Assembly (NCBI GenBank): GCA_030760725.1
Contig: JASWHV010000013.1
Coordinates: forward strand, 36,924,699-36,988,698
Direction of reading: 5' to 3'
Source: Neostapfia colusana
Taxonomy: Eukaryota; Streptophyta; Magnoliopsida; Poales; Poaceae
Length of the DNA: 64,000 nucleotides
Shown: positions 42,519-55,400 of the stretch, in pieces
Layout of the letters: each line of letters opens with the position of its first letter
How positions within the stretch are numbered: position 1 is the stretch's first letter
Notes under the pieces: generated by a model
Told to the model about the DNA's origin: nothing
Seen by the model: only the letters and a program-made list of their open reading frames with translations
The model's database searches: none
Translations under genes and position numbers: made by a program

Positions 42519-43716
42519 TCAGCGCGGCGTGTACGGCTCCCACTCAGCCGTGGTCCCCGACGGAGGGTAACCCTCGCAGGCGGACTCGTACTCCGAGTCC
42601 GTGGGTGGCTCCTCACCTGAAAAACACTTAAGCAGCAACCGTGAGCACGAAGGCTCAGCAAGGCTTAACCGACTCACCTAAGCATGAAACTCTACATGAG
42701 GTGTACCATGACTTAGGATAGCAATGTTGCAGCAAATGGACACGCCTACAAGTTCATCCTTAGTTTATCTTTTAGCAACAAGTTAACGGTTCATGAAGCT
42801 GAAATTTAGTGAGCAATATTTGGTGGCACACATGTAACAATACAATTATATCATAACAGCAATATTGAATCATCACATTTCATTCATTAATCTACGTTAC
42901 GACACAGTGAACAAGCGGTACTCGTCACCGCGAGGGACGGCGAATCGACTCGATATACACCTGCAGGGAAACCCAAAGAGCACGTCACGTACGCCCACCC
43001 GTGGAGCTGTACAGCACGCTCACTCGATGTCGTACGGAACAACCTTTCACCCAACAGCCCAAACGTCGAACCGGTCGCACCGAAACGAGCAGGAGGTTCC
43101 CCACACGGATCATCTCTCTATGCCCGTTGGCAGATTGCCACCTTGCTGCCCTCAGCCTACACCTATAAATCGGTGCGTTATGCCTCGACGCCCGGAGGTT
43201 TAGGCTACATCGGTTTATCGGGGCCCATATATCCGATATGCCTTCGGTACGTTCAATACTTGTTCAGCAGGGCCGCACACGGATCGGTCCTCAATCGACA
43301 CGGGCAGGGCCGCGCACACAAGAACTTCCCCTTGCTGCGCCCTAGCCCCTGCCTAGTCTCATTTTCATTACTAAAGTGATCTCACATCACTCAACCGAAC
43401 CCGTGTCTCCCAAGCCTATCTCGCGAGTAGATTCCAACTACTCGACTTGTACCGAAGTCCTATGACTCATTAAGCATAGCCTGTCTACTCGAGGTCTTAG
43501 ACATTACCCTCACTTTCTTAGGAATCTTTGGTTATGCAAGTGGGGTTCCATTCATCCTACACCTAATGCACATACATACTTCATATGACACATGTAAACA
43601 AAGTAAAACTTATAAAAAGGTTAATGCAAACTGGGGCTTGCCTTGTTGCTGATCAGTAGTTAGCTCTTCTTCCGGAAGGAGGAAGTCCAGCACTTCCGGA
43701 GTCTCTTCTTCAGTGA
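42519..43716 (-). other. Putative two-exon acidic ORF in element B 3' LTR (exons 43716-43642 and 42616-42519)
   Basis: Minus strand. Exon 1 (75 nt) has TPEVLDFLLP and ends CAAG|GCAAGC. Exon 2 (98 nt) follows GTTTTTCAG, is acidic and ends WEPYTPR then TGA. Phase 1 is kept as in A, C and G. Exon 2 differs from the 5' LTR copy by replacements (SAC for STG). Confidence 0.45.
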
Positions 43717-44460
43717 CTACACATTTATGAAATACTACATGTTAATTTAAATGCAATGTGTGAACTTGAATACACAATTCCTAATAACTCTAGCTAGCCC
43801 TTCCCTTTGGTTCTGAAATTTTTTTATTGTGGCTTGGTAGGGTCCTAACCAGAGTCTTGACCAAGTTGTATTTGAAACAAAGTTCATTTGAACCTTGTAC
43901 AAATAAAAGCCCATTTGGTCAATATCTGAGCCTCTGAATAATTCCAGGGGTTTTCATGGCTCCAACCCTTACTTTCTGGAAACTAGACTTTAAGATGGTT
44001 CTAATTGAGTTTGTTTCATGTCGTTTGAAGAATTCTATAGAAAGTTATGCCCTAATTAAGATTTGAGAAAATCTGAAAAATGTTTCTGTACATTTTTCTA
44101 TTTTCTCAGGGCAGTTCTCTTAATCACCCGATTTGGGTAAGTAAATGAACTTGTATGAGTCTGAAAATTCTACTGGTATTCAGGGATTTTCCAATGAACC
44201 TTTCAGCCAAATTTCAGAATTTTTCATAAAGTAGTTCTCCAGATAAAATTCCCAACAGTTTAAAATTTAGGGATTTAATTCTGGAAAACTATTCCCTTTC
44301 ATGAGCTGAATTTGGTATTGCTGGAAAGTGCTCAGAGAGCTGAATCCAACAAAATTTGGTTCACTCGATTTAGAGCTTTCTAGCCAAAGTTATGAGGATT
44401 TGAAGTTTGGAAGAATTTCTGAAAATCGGGGGAAAGTTTAAACTCTCGGGCCCGCGGGGA

Positions 44461-44540
44461 CACGTGTCGAGCACGGAGGTGTCCGGCACACCGGAGATAC
44501 CACACGTGTCGAGCGCGGAGGTGTCCGGCACACCGGAGCT
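44461..44540 (-). repeat. 42-bp tandem duplication with ACGTGTC motif in element B 3' LTR
   Basis: CACGTGTCGAGC starts at 44461 and again at 44503; the 5' LTR has only one unit (54675). The unit has the same ACGTGTC plus GGAG make-up as the array in element A. Confidence 0.8.
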
Positions 44541-46021
44541 CACAGGGTATTTTGCGCGCCAGCACAGCCGATCCCTGGCCACACCCGATCCCGATTTAAA
44601 TTCTTCAGCCGCTGACACGTGGGTCAGCCGGCTTCGTCTTCCTCCTGCCGTTCTCTCGCGCCCGCGCCGCCGACCTCGCCGGAGCAGACTCGGGGCTCGC
44701 CGGCTCGCCGCTGCCGGACCTCCCATGGTATGAAACTCGCCGCCAGGGGGTTGTCGACGTTGAGGAACACGTCGGTGGTGTCAGGTCGGGCTGGGGGTGA
44801 CCGGAAATAGCTCGGCGACGTGCCGTGGCCTCGGTTGAGGTTCGACACCGTCGACCGTGGTTTCTAAACCCGCCAACACCTCGAACAAACGGCCCTACAG
44901 CATCAGTGTACCTCTAGGAAGCTCGACAAGGTATCAAAAGGGTTCAGGGATGGCGGCAAGTCGGTCGGCACCGTGTGACCGATCGTGCCCGCCATGACCG
45001 CCCTCGATCGAGCTCGAAATTCGTCACTCCTAGACAGTTTCACGCTACGGATGCAGAAAAGAACTTGATCGCCGGCTAGTCCAGCGTCTACGTGCAAGAT
45101 TTGATGACCTCCGAAAGATCATAGAGCGAGAATTTAAAGAAACCGTACCGGAAACTCGGTTTACAGTCGCCGGAGCAAAAACTGGAAATTCTTTGTGGAT
45201 TCTTCACGGTTGGCTTCCAAACTTGGAGGAGAGCAGCACGGTGGTCGCGCGCTCCTGTTGCCTCTCTCGCTGGACCGTGAAAACGCCTGTGGAACGCTGC
45301 CCACGGGCGCCTGACTCTCGGCTGAGGCTAGGTCGCCGTGGTGGCGATCGTCTTTGGGCAAAGGAGGTCGGAGCTCGAGGTTTCTGGCGTTGGGGAGGTG
45401 AAGTGCAAGCTCAGGTGGCTGTCTAGCAGCTCAGGGACGAAGGAGGAGATGGTTTTGCTGGTTTTCCCGATTGAGCGGAGAGCTGCGGCGAGAAACAATG
45501 CCGCTGCTTGGGTTTGCCCGCGAGAAGATAAAGCCGGCCGACTCCTGCTCGGCTGAGGCGGTGCCAGGCGCGTGGGGGCATGAGCCAGCCGCCCTGGGCG
45601 CCAGCGCGCGGAGAGGGAAGCAGCTGGTGGCGCCAGTAGCTGCTCGGTGGCACAGCCGACAGCTGCTCGGTGGAATTTCCCACCGAGACTCTGACTTTGG
45701 GTGCAAGTTTCTCCTTCTCCCCTCTATGACCTGTGGGCCCCACCCGGGGTTATAACCTCTGAAATTTACTCCTAATCACTGTTGCAAACAGTGAGCCCCA
45801 TAATACCCCTGGTGATTCAAATTGTTCACCCCTGAGCCATTTGAATTGAATAGAATTCAAATTGGGTTGGGTTTGAGTGAATTTCAGCACAAGTTCAGTT
45901 TTGAATTCAAATAAAGTTTGAATTCACTTAGCTCATGTCAAGATCAACTCCGAATGGAGTGAAAATTGGTGTAGTGTGGTGATGAACACTTCAAATGTGT
46001 GCCAAAACTGAGGCCCTTACA

Positions 46022-46056
46022 TTCCTCCCCCCTTAAAAGAATCTCGTCCCGAGATT
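46022..46056 (-). other. Element B polypurine tract and adjoining inverted repeat
   Basis: Minus strand: AATCTCG GGA CGAGATT (46056-46040), then TTTTAAGGGGGGAGGAA up to the 3' LTR at 46021. Confidence 0.9.
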
Positions 46057-46087
46057 ACAAAAGAAGAGATAGCGATGTAGTAGGGAC

Positions 46088-49000
46088 TTACTCGTGTTGA
46101 GAAGCCATGAACTCCGGGTAATTTGAACGAAGGAATTCCTCCCTCTCCCACGTCGCTTCTTCCACGGTGTGGTTACTCCAGGGGATCTTGTAGAACCACA
46201 ACGTTCTGCTACGCGTGGTTCGGGCTTTCTCATCAAGGATTTCCACCGGATACTCATCATATGTTAAATCCGGTTTCAACTCGCCGATGTCTTCGGTAGG
46301 AACAGCAGCTGTATGCTTCAAACATTTTCGCAGTTGCGAAACATGGAAAACATCATGGACACCAGTAAGAGATGCCGGTAGCTCCAATCTATATGCTGCT
46401 GGTCCACACTTCTCGGTGATAGCATAGGGTCCAATGAAACGGGGAGCGAGCTTTCCCTTCACACCGAACCGGTGCACGCCCTTCATTGGAGACACGCGTA
46501 GGTACACGTGTTCCCGAACGTCAAAGTGCAACGGCCTACGCCTCTTATCAGCATAGCTCTTCTGTCGGGATTGAGCGGCTTTTAAATTGGTTTGAATTGT
46601 CCGAACCCGCTCTTCGGCGTCGTTCACCACATCAACCCCAAATGTGACCCTTTCACCGGACTCGCACCAATTCAATGGGGTGCGGCACTTGCGACCGTAG
46701 AGAGCTTCGTAGGGTGCCATCTTGATACTCGCCTTATAGCCGTTGTTGTACAAGAATTCCGCCAATGGTAGGTGATTATCCCAGTTCCTACCATGGTGGA
46801 TGGCACATGCTCTCAACATGTCCTCCAGAACTTGATACACCCTCTCTGTCTGGCCATCTGTCTGAGGGTGATAGGCGGAGCTCCTGATCAACTTGGTACC
46901 CAATGCAGCGTGTAGCTGCTCCCAAAAGCGAGATACAAATAATGCACCTAGATCTGAGACAATGGTCTTGGGTACCCCGTATAGGCATAGAATCTTCGCT
47001 ATGTATAGCTCCGCATATTTGCCGGCATTGTAACGTGTATTCACCGGGATGAAATGAGCCGTCTTGGTTAACCGATCAACGATTACCCATATGGAATCAT
47101 GCTTGTTGGATGTTAGGGGTAATCCCACAATGAAATCCATGCTCACATCTTCCCATTTCCATGCCGGGACTTTCAGGGGTTGCAGCAGCCCTGATTTCTT
47201 CATATGATCCACCTTCACTCGTCTACACGTATCGCACTCGGATACGTAGTTAGCTACCTCCCGCTTCATCCGTGTCCACCAAAATTTCTTTTTCAAATCT
47301 TGGTACATTTTGTTGCTTTCCGGATGAATGGAGTATTTGGACAAGTGAGCTTCGTCGAGGATCTTCTTCCTCAGCTCCATATCCCGGGGTACGACTATGC
47401 GGTCATTGAACCACAGCGTCCCCTCATCATCTTTCCGGAAACATTTGATCTCTCCATTGTCTATCCATCTCCGGAGATGTGCCATGCATTTATCATCTTT
47501 CTGAGCTGCAATGATGTCCTCCCTAATAGTAGGGATGAGGCCAAGGTTGTACAGCGATCCATAAGGAACCAAGTATAAATTTGGCTCTTCCTCCTCCACC
47601 GGTGTAATGGTGAGGTGATGGACATGTGATTTCCGACTCAGCGCGTCGGCAACCACATTCGCCTTGCCGGGGTGATAGTGAATCTCAATTTCATAGTCCT
47701 TGATCAATTCTAACCACCTCCTTTGCCTCGTGTTCAGCTCCTTCTGGGTGAAGATGTACTTCAAGCTCTTGTGGTCGGTGTAGAGATGCACTAGATTCCC
47801 CAGGAGATAGTGCCTCCACATCTTCAGCGCCAAAACCACTGCAGCAAGTTCAAGGTCATGAGTGGGATAGTGCTGCTCGTGGTTCCGAAGTTGGCGTGAG
47901 CCATATGTGACCACACGTCCTTCCTGCATCAACACGCAGCCTAGCTCGATACCGGACGCGTCACAGTACACGTCGAAGGGCTTTGTTGTATCCGGCTGAG
48001 CTAAGACTGGGGCTGCGGTGAGATGCTTCACCAATGTTCGGAATGCTCCTTCACACGCCGAGTTCCAAACATATTTCGTCCCTTTCTTTAGCAACTCTGT
48101 CATCGGCTTAGCGAGCTTGGAGAAGCTTGGAATGAATCTCCGATAGTATCCCGCTAACCCGAGGAAGCTTCTGACTTCATGGACTGAAGTGGGAGCTTTC
48201 CATTTCAGCACTTGCTCTATTTTGCTTGGGTCAACCGCAATGCCTTGTGCTGAGATGATATGTCCCAAGAATGGCACTTGGCTGATCCAAAACTCGCATT
48301 TACTGAACTTGGCGTAGAGCTTGTGGTCTCGCAATCATTGAAGAATGATCCGCAAGTGCTCGGCATGTTCAGCTTCTGTCTTGGAGTAAACCAAGATATC
48401 GTCGATGAACACTACCACGAACTTGTCCAGCTCCGGCATGAACACCGAGTTCATGAGATACATGAAATGGGCTGGAGCATTTGTGAGACCAAAGGACATG
48501 ACGAGATATTCATATAAGCCGTATCTCGTTGAGAACGCCGTCTTCGGGATATCCTCCGCCCGGATCTTGATCTGGTGATATCCAGAGCGAAGGTCCATCT
48601 TTGAGAATACACTTGCCCCCACAAGTTGATCAAACAAGATATCAATACGGGGCAGTGGTTACTTATTCTTGATGGTGACGGCGTTGAGCGGCCGGTAATC
48701 CACACACAGCCTCAGGGTTTCATCCTTCTTGTTCACGAACAACGCCGAGCATCCCCAAGGCGAGGAACTCGGCCTAATGAAACCCTTGCTCAACAGATCA
48801 TTTAGCTGCTCTTTCAGTTCCGCCAGCTCATTTAGAGCCATCTTGTATGGTCTCCGTGATATGGGCGTAGTCCCGGGTGCAAGTTCAATCTTGAATTCGA
48901 CATCCCGCTCAGGTGGCATGCCGGGTAGATCATCCGGGAACACGTCGGGATACTCCCGGACTACGGGGATGTCTTCTAACTTGAGAGCCTCAACACTATT

Positions 49001-50626
49001 GATCGCTGAAACCTCCCTGACTGGATTATCTAATAGGAGGGACTGCGGACGGTGTAATGGGGAGTTGAGGTGAACCGTCCGTGATAATGTTTCCAGGACA
49101 GCTCCATGGTAGCTTAGCCATGACATTCCCAAGATTGCATCAATCTTCTGCCCCCCTAGGATAATCATAGTGGTGGGATATATCTTCCCACCTAAGCACA
49201 GTGGTTCTTTTGGAACCATCATCGTTGCTGAAATCTTTCCTCCCGGTGAGCAGATCATATACGAACACTCGGTTGCAAAGGCGTCCAGCTGATGCTTAAC
49301 CACGTATGATGCACTTATAAAGTTGTGGGTTGCACCAGAATCAAACAATATTATGATGGCTTGATGGTTGAGAGTGAACGTACCCGCCAACACGTTGTCT
49401 CCTTCTGGGGCGTCCTCATTGTCGAGGTTGCGGATGCCACCAGTCCGCTGACCAACCTTCTTCACCGGAGGTCAGCCTCGAGCACCGCCCTGGAGCTGGG
49501 CTTGCCCGCTGCTCTGCTTCCCCTGGGGACAGTCCTTCGCGAAGTGGCCCGCCTGGCCACACGTGAAGCGGGTAAAACGGGGCGGTCCCCCGCTGATCGG
49601 TGGACGGAATCCCGGGGCGCGTTGTGGCGGTGGAAACGCCCGGGGTACCGCCTTCTGCTGCTGTTGCTGTTGCTGTCTTGGTGGTGGCATCGGCGGACGG
49701 AACGGGGGTGCTTGGAAGGAACGTCCCCCGAACTGTTGAGGTCACACCGGTGGACGCCACTGCTGCCCGGATGGTGTCCGATACACCATACGGTACTTCT
49801 AGGGAGTGCCACTCCCACCGCTGGGTGGAGCGCTGCGCTTCCGCTGCTCAGCTGCCAATTCCCGCTGAGCATCCTCTTGCATGATCGCGGCATTGACTAA
49901 GTCGTTGAATGTGCCGCGGTTCCACTGTACGAGGTTGGTCTTCATTTCGGGGTGTAACCCCCGATAGAAGTGCTCCCTCTTTTTCTCCTCCGTGGAGATG
50001 TAGTCTGACGCATACTGCGCCAGATGGTTGAAGGCACGGGAGTAGTCGTGGGCACTCCTCCCGCCCTGCTTCAGTTCCAAAAATTCTTGGAACTTCCTCT
50101 TCATTATTCCGGGAGGGATGTGATAGGTGCGGAACGCCTCCCGGAACTCTTGCCATTCCACGGCATGGCCAGCCGGACGTGAGGCGACATAATTCGCCCA
50201 CCACGCATCAGCGGCACCGTGGAGCTGCTGTGCTGCGAACAGAGTCTGCTGCCGCTCCGTACACTGGAGTAGCCCAAACTTGGACTCGATGGTCCGCAGC
50301 CAGTTGTCAGCCTCCAGTGGTTCTTCAGCTTCGGTGAACACTGGAGGGTGCGTACTCATGAAATCCGAGTACGACACTTCGCGGGGCTCACGAGGCCCTC
50401 GCTCTTGACGTCCCCCCGCCTGGGATGTATTCTGCACGATCGTGCGGAGCAGGTCGGTCTGCTCCTCACGACCTCCCACCAGTGCCGCAATCACATCCGC
50501 TAGAGTAAGCGGAGGCGGCGGTGGTGGCTGCTGCTGCGGGGGACTGTCGTAGGCCGGTGGCTGGGAGTCATTGCCTCCCCCTTGGCTAGAGCCACCAACC
50601 TCGTGCGTGGTCCTAGTACGAACCAT
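46088..50626 (-). pseudogene. gag-pol: Element B gag-pol: one frame, five premature stops
   Basis: From ATG 50626 (after GGTTGCAG) to the final stop at 46088 the frame is preserved over 1513 codons, matching C in length. Internal stops: TAG 49799-49801, TGA 49742-49744, TGA 49472-49474, TAA 48659-48661, TGA 48335-48337. By comparison with E and C several replace CAG or CGA-type codons, i.e. C-to-T changes. The first zinc-knuckle cysteine is replaced by arginine (RFTCGQAGHFAKDC near 49560). Protease DSG, reverse transcriptase FIDD, RNase H, the integrase DDE residues and the chromodomain (46100-46260) are otherwise present. Stops rather than indels suggest decay by cytosine deamination in methylated chromatin. 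Confidence 0.95.
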
Positions 50627-52473
50627 CTGCAACCATACGACAAGAACATCAGTCCCGCAACATTTACATGCAGTCCAATTAAAATGGGCGTAAAAACATT
50701 ATGACAACAAAAACATGCGATATATCTCGTAAGTAGACAATGTAATAACTTTGCACAAGCTACCCCATTACCAGACCAAACACAAGCTAGTTTAATCCAA
50801 CTTGATGAACCTCCTCTTTGGAAGCTCACCATAACTATGTTTGGTCACTACGAGACATTACTATCGCTTTGTCATCACGTATAGCACCCTTAGGGTACAA
50901 CACCCTCTCCAATGAATTCAACTGTCATTCTTCTGTCAGACTGACCAGTTTCTACCTATTCCAAATTTTGATCTGGTTCTGGGCATTTTCATGACTCAAG
51001 TTGAATACCAAAGTTAAAGCTAACTTCAGTATCTTTCCAACTAGTATTCATTTGCCCCCAGATCAGATTTGGTTAAAAAGTTATGCTAATTCAAAGTCAG
51101 CAGAATTGCTGGAAGAATTTTTAACAGCACCTCCCTTGGAAGTTGCTGTTTTCCATTCGAGTTTCCACTGAAATCTGTGCTGAAACTTCAGAGACTTTGA
51201 ATTGCAAAGATATCACACATCTTCTACTATTTCTAAGGAGGTATCATATGAAATTTTTTATTTTTCTACTGGGAGTTATGTTTGAAAAACAGATCAGTTC
51301 AGAGGATGTTTTACTCTGCCGTGGTTCTGGACAGTTTACATTCCTCTGGGATTTCAGCCATCTTAAGGCGAGTTTCAGCTCTGGAAGTCTACAACAAAGT
51401 TGTAGAGTACTTGAATACCTTTCCATAACTATATAGCACACCTCCCTGGGCTAAAAGACCTGTGAGTTATGCCCTGTTGAAGATCAGCAAACTTGTTGTC
51501 CAAAACAGAGCACTCTGTTTTCCAGTCTTTTTTTGGAACTACACTTACCACTATCCCATCCTCATGCCTAACCAGGGTCCTAAATGTTGAACCTATAGAT
51601 TTTTAACTCCTGGTTATCATTATTTTCATACATATGCCTACCATATCTCGGTACTACGTTCCTCACAAAAGAAAATCCTAACCGGATTATACCGGCATAT
51701 ACGTCTCAAGTGTGGCACTAAACGGTCTCTCGCACACGTTTACTACCCGGATACATACACAGTTAGTACCTGCAGAATACCACACAATAATGGTGCACTC
51801 AAAGGTTGTTCATTCAAGGCAGTTCCATATTTAAAAGTAAATACAGACGCCCGTATCATTTCCATACGGCCGTCCTTGAGTTAGGTCACGTCTCAAGGTA
51901 TGTGATCGTGTTTCAACACCACACGACGGGGAACCCGAGTAGGTCATGAACGGGTCGTCACGGTTGGGAATGTTATCAACCCAACAGATACCACCTACTG
52001 CTCTGCAGGGCACGCCGATGGCAAGCGCTTCGTATGTCCTCCTGGGCTACTTCTAGACGAACACACTCTCGCGTTACTGACCACGCGATGGGGTCTCCAC
52101 TTACTTGCCTAATGCACGCTAGGGATCAGCGTTGCATATGAACTCAGGAACATGAAGAGTCCAAGAGTTTCATATTGACGTCTCACACCAAGCTGTGAGA
52201 TCAGTCCCTGAACCACGTTCCTCGTCAGGGGGAGCTAACCGAAATTGAACCGCTTTCGGTGGCGTTCCTTACCATACTTACTAGAGCGTAGGTGCGTCGT
52301 TACATAATTGAAATTCAGAATTATAACACATAAATTAGTCTTTGCCACTTTAAGTAACTATGCTAGTATAGTCCTTACTTGGGCAACTACCGAATCCTCA
52401 CCGTATACCTAATTTTTCCCATAATGCAGTCCTTAAGTACTGTGCTATCCCCACTGCAGCTCTGATACCAGGC
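50627..52473 (-). other. Element B primer-binding site and leader
   Basis: TGGTATCAGAGC on the minus strand at 52459-52470, three bases after the 5' LTR. The 1.8-kb leader has no gene and no trace of ORF0. It carries the palindrome AAAACAGAG CA CTCTGTTTT at 51502-51521 and the conserved CCGG/TAGTACCGA block near 51650-51700. It ends GGTTGCAG at the gag ATG. Confidence 0.88.
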
Positions 52474-55400
52474 TGTGACGGACCGGAATCCGCTCATCCA
52501 GGATCGCAGAGGGTGGTGCCGCGCGATGCGACACCCGACAGCACACGTCATAAGAACATATTATATTACATGGGAAAAACAAACTGAATGTACAAAATAG
52601 TACACTTCTAAGTTACAAACTAGGGTCTTTTATTACACAGCGGAAGTTTCTTTTTTTACAACTCACGCCCGCCTATCTAGCAAAAGTCGGTTGCCCAGCC
52701 CTAGGGCAACCCACACTAGCTGCACGTCTCAGCTCAGCGCGGCGTGTACGGCTCCCACTCAGCCGTGGTCCCCGACGGAGGGTAACCCTCGCCGGTGGAC
52801 TCGTACTCCGAGTCCGTGGGTGGCTCCTCACCTGAAAAACACTTAAGCAGCAACCGTGAGCACGAAGGCTCAGCAAGGCTTAACCGACTCACCTAAGCAT
52901 GAAACTCTACATGAGGTGTACCATGACTTAGGATAGCAATGTTGCAGCAAATGGACACGCCTACAAGTTCATCCTTAGTTTATCTTTTAGCAACAAGTTA
53001 ACGGTTCATGAAGCTGAAATTTAGTGAGCAATATTTAGTGGCACACATGTAACAATACAATTATATCATAACAGCAATATGGAATCATCACATTTCATTC
53101 ATTAATCTACGTTACGACGCAGTGAACAAGCGGTACTCGTCACCGCGAGGGACGGTGAATCGACTCGATATACACCAGCAGGGAAACCCAAAGAGCACGT
53201 CACGTACGCCCACCCGTGGAGCTGCACAGCACGCTCACTCGATGTTGTATGGAACAACCTTTCACCAAACAGCCCAAACGTCGAACCGGTCGCACCGAAA
53301 CAAGCAGGAGGTTCCCCACACGGATCATCTCTCTATGCCCGTTGGCAGATTTCCACCTTGCTGCCCTCAGCCTACACCTATAAATCGGTGCGTTATGCCT
53401 CGACGCCCGGAGGTTTAGGCTACATCGGTTTATTGGGGCCCGTATATCCGATATGCCTTCGGTACGTTCAATACTTGTTCAGCAGGGCCGCACACGGATC
53501 GGTCCTCAATCGACACGGGCAGGGCCGCGCACACAAGACTTCCCCTTGCTGCGCCCTAGCCCCTGCCTAGTCTCATTTTCATTACTAAAGTGATCTCACA
53601 TCACTCAACCGAACCCGTGTCTCCCAAGCCTATCTCGCGAGTAGATTCCAACTACTCGACTTGTACCGAAGTCCTATGACTCATTAAGCATAGCCTGTCT
53701 ACTCGAGGTCTTAGACATTGCCCTCACTTTCTTAGGAATCTTTGGTTATGCAAGTGGGGTTCCATTCATCCTACACCTAATGCACATACATACTTCATAT
53801 GACACATGTAAACAAAGTAAAACTTATAAAAAGGTTAATGCAAACCGGGGCTTGCCTTGTTGCTGATCAGTAGTTAGCTCTTCTTCCGGAAGGAGGAAGT
53901 CCAGCACTTCCGGAGTCTCTTCTTCAGTGACTACACGTTTATGAAATACTACATGTTAATTTAAATGCAATGTGTGAACTTGAATACACAATTGCTAATA
54001 ACTCTAGCTAGCCCTTCCCTTTGGTTCTGAAATTTTTTTATTGTGGCTTGGTAGGGTCCTAACCAGAGTCTTGACCAAGTTGTATTTGAAACAAAGTTCA
54101 TTTGAACCTTGTACAAATAAAAGCCCATTTGGTCAATATCTGAGCCTCTGAATAATTCCAGGGGTTTTCATGGCTCCAACCCTTACTTTCTGGAAACTAG
54201 ACTTTAAGATGGTTCTAATTGAGTTGGTTTCATGTCGTTTGAAGAATTCTATAGAAAGTTATGCCCTAATTAAGATTTGAGAAAATCTGAAAAATGTTTC
54301 TGTACATTTTTCTATTTTCTCAGGGCAGTTCTCTTAATCACCCGATTAGGGTAACTAAATGAACTTGTATGAGTCTGAAAATTCTACTGGTATTCAGGGA
54401 TTTTCCAATGAACCTTTCGGCCAAATTTCAGAATTTTTCATAAAGTAGTTCTCCAGATAAAATTCCCAACAGTTTAAACTTTAGGGATTTAATTCTGTAA
54501 AACTATTCCCTTTAATGAGCTGAATTTGGTATTGCTGGAAAGTGCTCAGAGAGCTGAATCCAACAAAATTTGGTTCACCCGATTTAGAGCTTTCTAGCCA
54601 AAGTTATGAGGATTTGAAGTTTGGAAGAATTTCTGAAAATCAGGGGAAAGTTTAAACTCTCGGGCCCGCGGGGACACGTGTCGAGCGCGGAGGTGTCCGG
54701 CACACCGGAGCTCACAGGGTATTTTGCGCGCCAGCACAGCCGATCCCTGGCCACACCCGATCCCGATTTAAATTCTTCAGCCGCTGACACGTGGGTCAGC
54801 CGGCTTCGTCTTCCTCCCGCCGTTCTCTCGCGCCCGCGCCGCCGACCTCGCCGGAGCAGACTCGGGGCTCGCCGGCTCGCCACTGCCGGACCTCCCATGG
54901 TCTGAAACTCGCTGCCAGGGGGTTGTCGACGTCGAGGAACACGTCGGTGGTGTCAGGTCAGGCTGCGGGTGACCGGAAATAGCTCGGCGACGTGCCGTGG
55001 CCTCGGTTGAGGTTCGACACCGTCGACCCTGGTTTCTAAACCCGCCAACACCTCGAACAAACGGCCCTACAGCATTAGTGTACCTCTAGGAAGCTCGACA
55101 AGGTATCAAAAGGGTTCAGGGATGGCGGCAAGTCGGTCGGCACCGTGTGACCGATCGTGCCCGCCATGACCGCCCTCGATCGAGCTCGAAATTCATCACT
55201 CCTAGACAGTTTCACGCTACGGATACAGAAAAGAACTTGATCGCCGGCTAGTCCAGCGTCTACGTGCAAGATTTGATGACCTCCGAAAGATCATAGAGCG
55301 AGAATTTAAAGAAACCGTACTGGAAACTCGGTTTACAGTCGCCGGAGCAAAAACTGGAAATTCTCTGCGGATTCTTCACGGTTGGCTTCCAAACTTGGAG

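Larger units (their letters stand above)
42259..46021 (-). repeat. Element B 3' LTR (3763 bp)
   Basis: Minus strand: TGTAAGGGCC at 46021 to CCGGTCCGCCACA at 42259. It contains a 42-bp tandem duplication around 44461-44540 that the 5' LTR lacks, accounting for most of the length difference. Putative acidic exons are 43642-43716 and 42519-42616. Confidence 0.96.
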
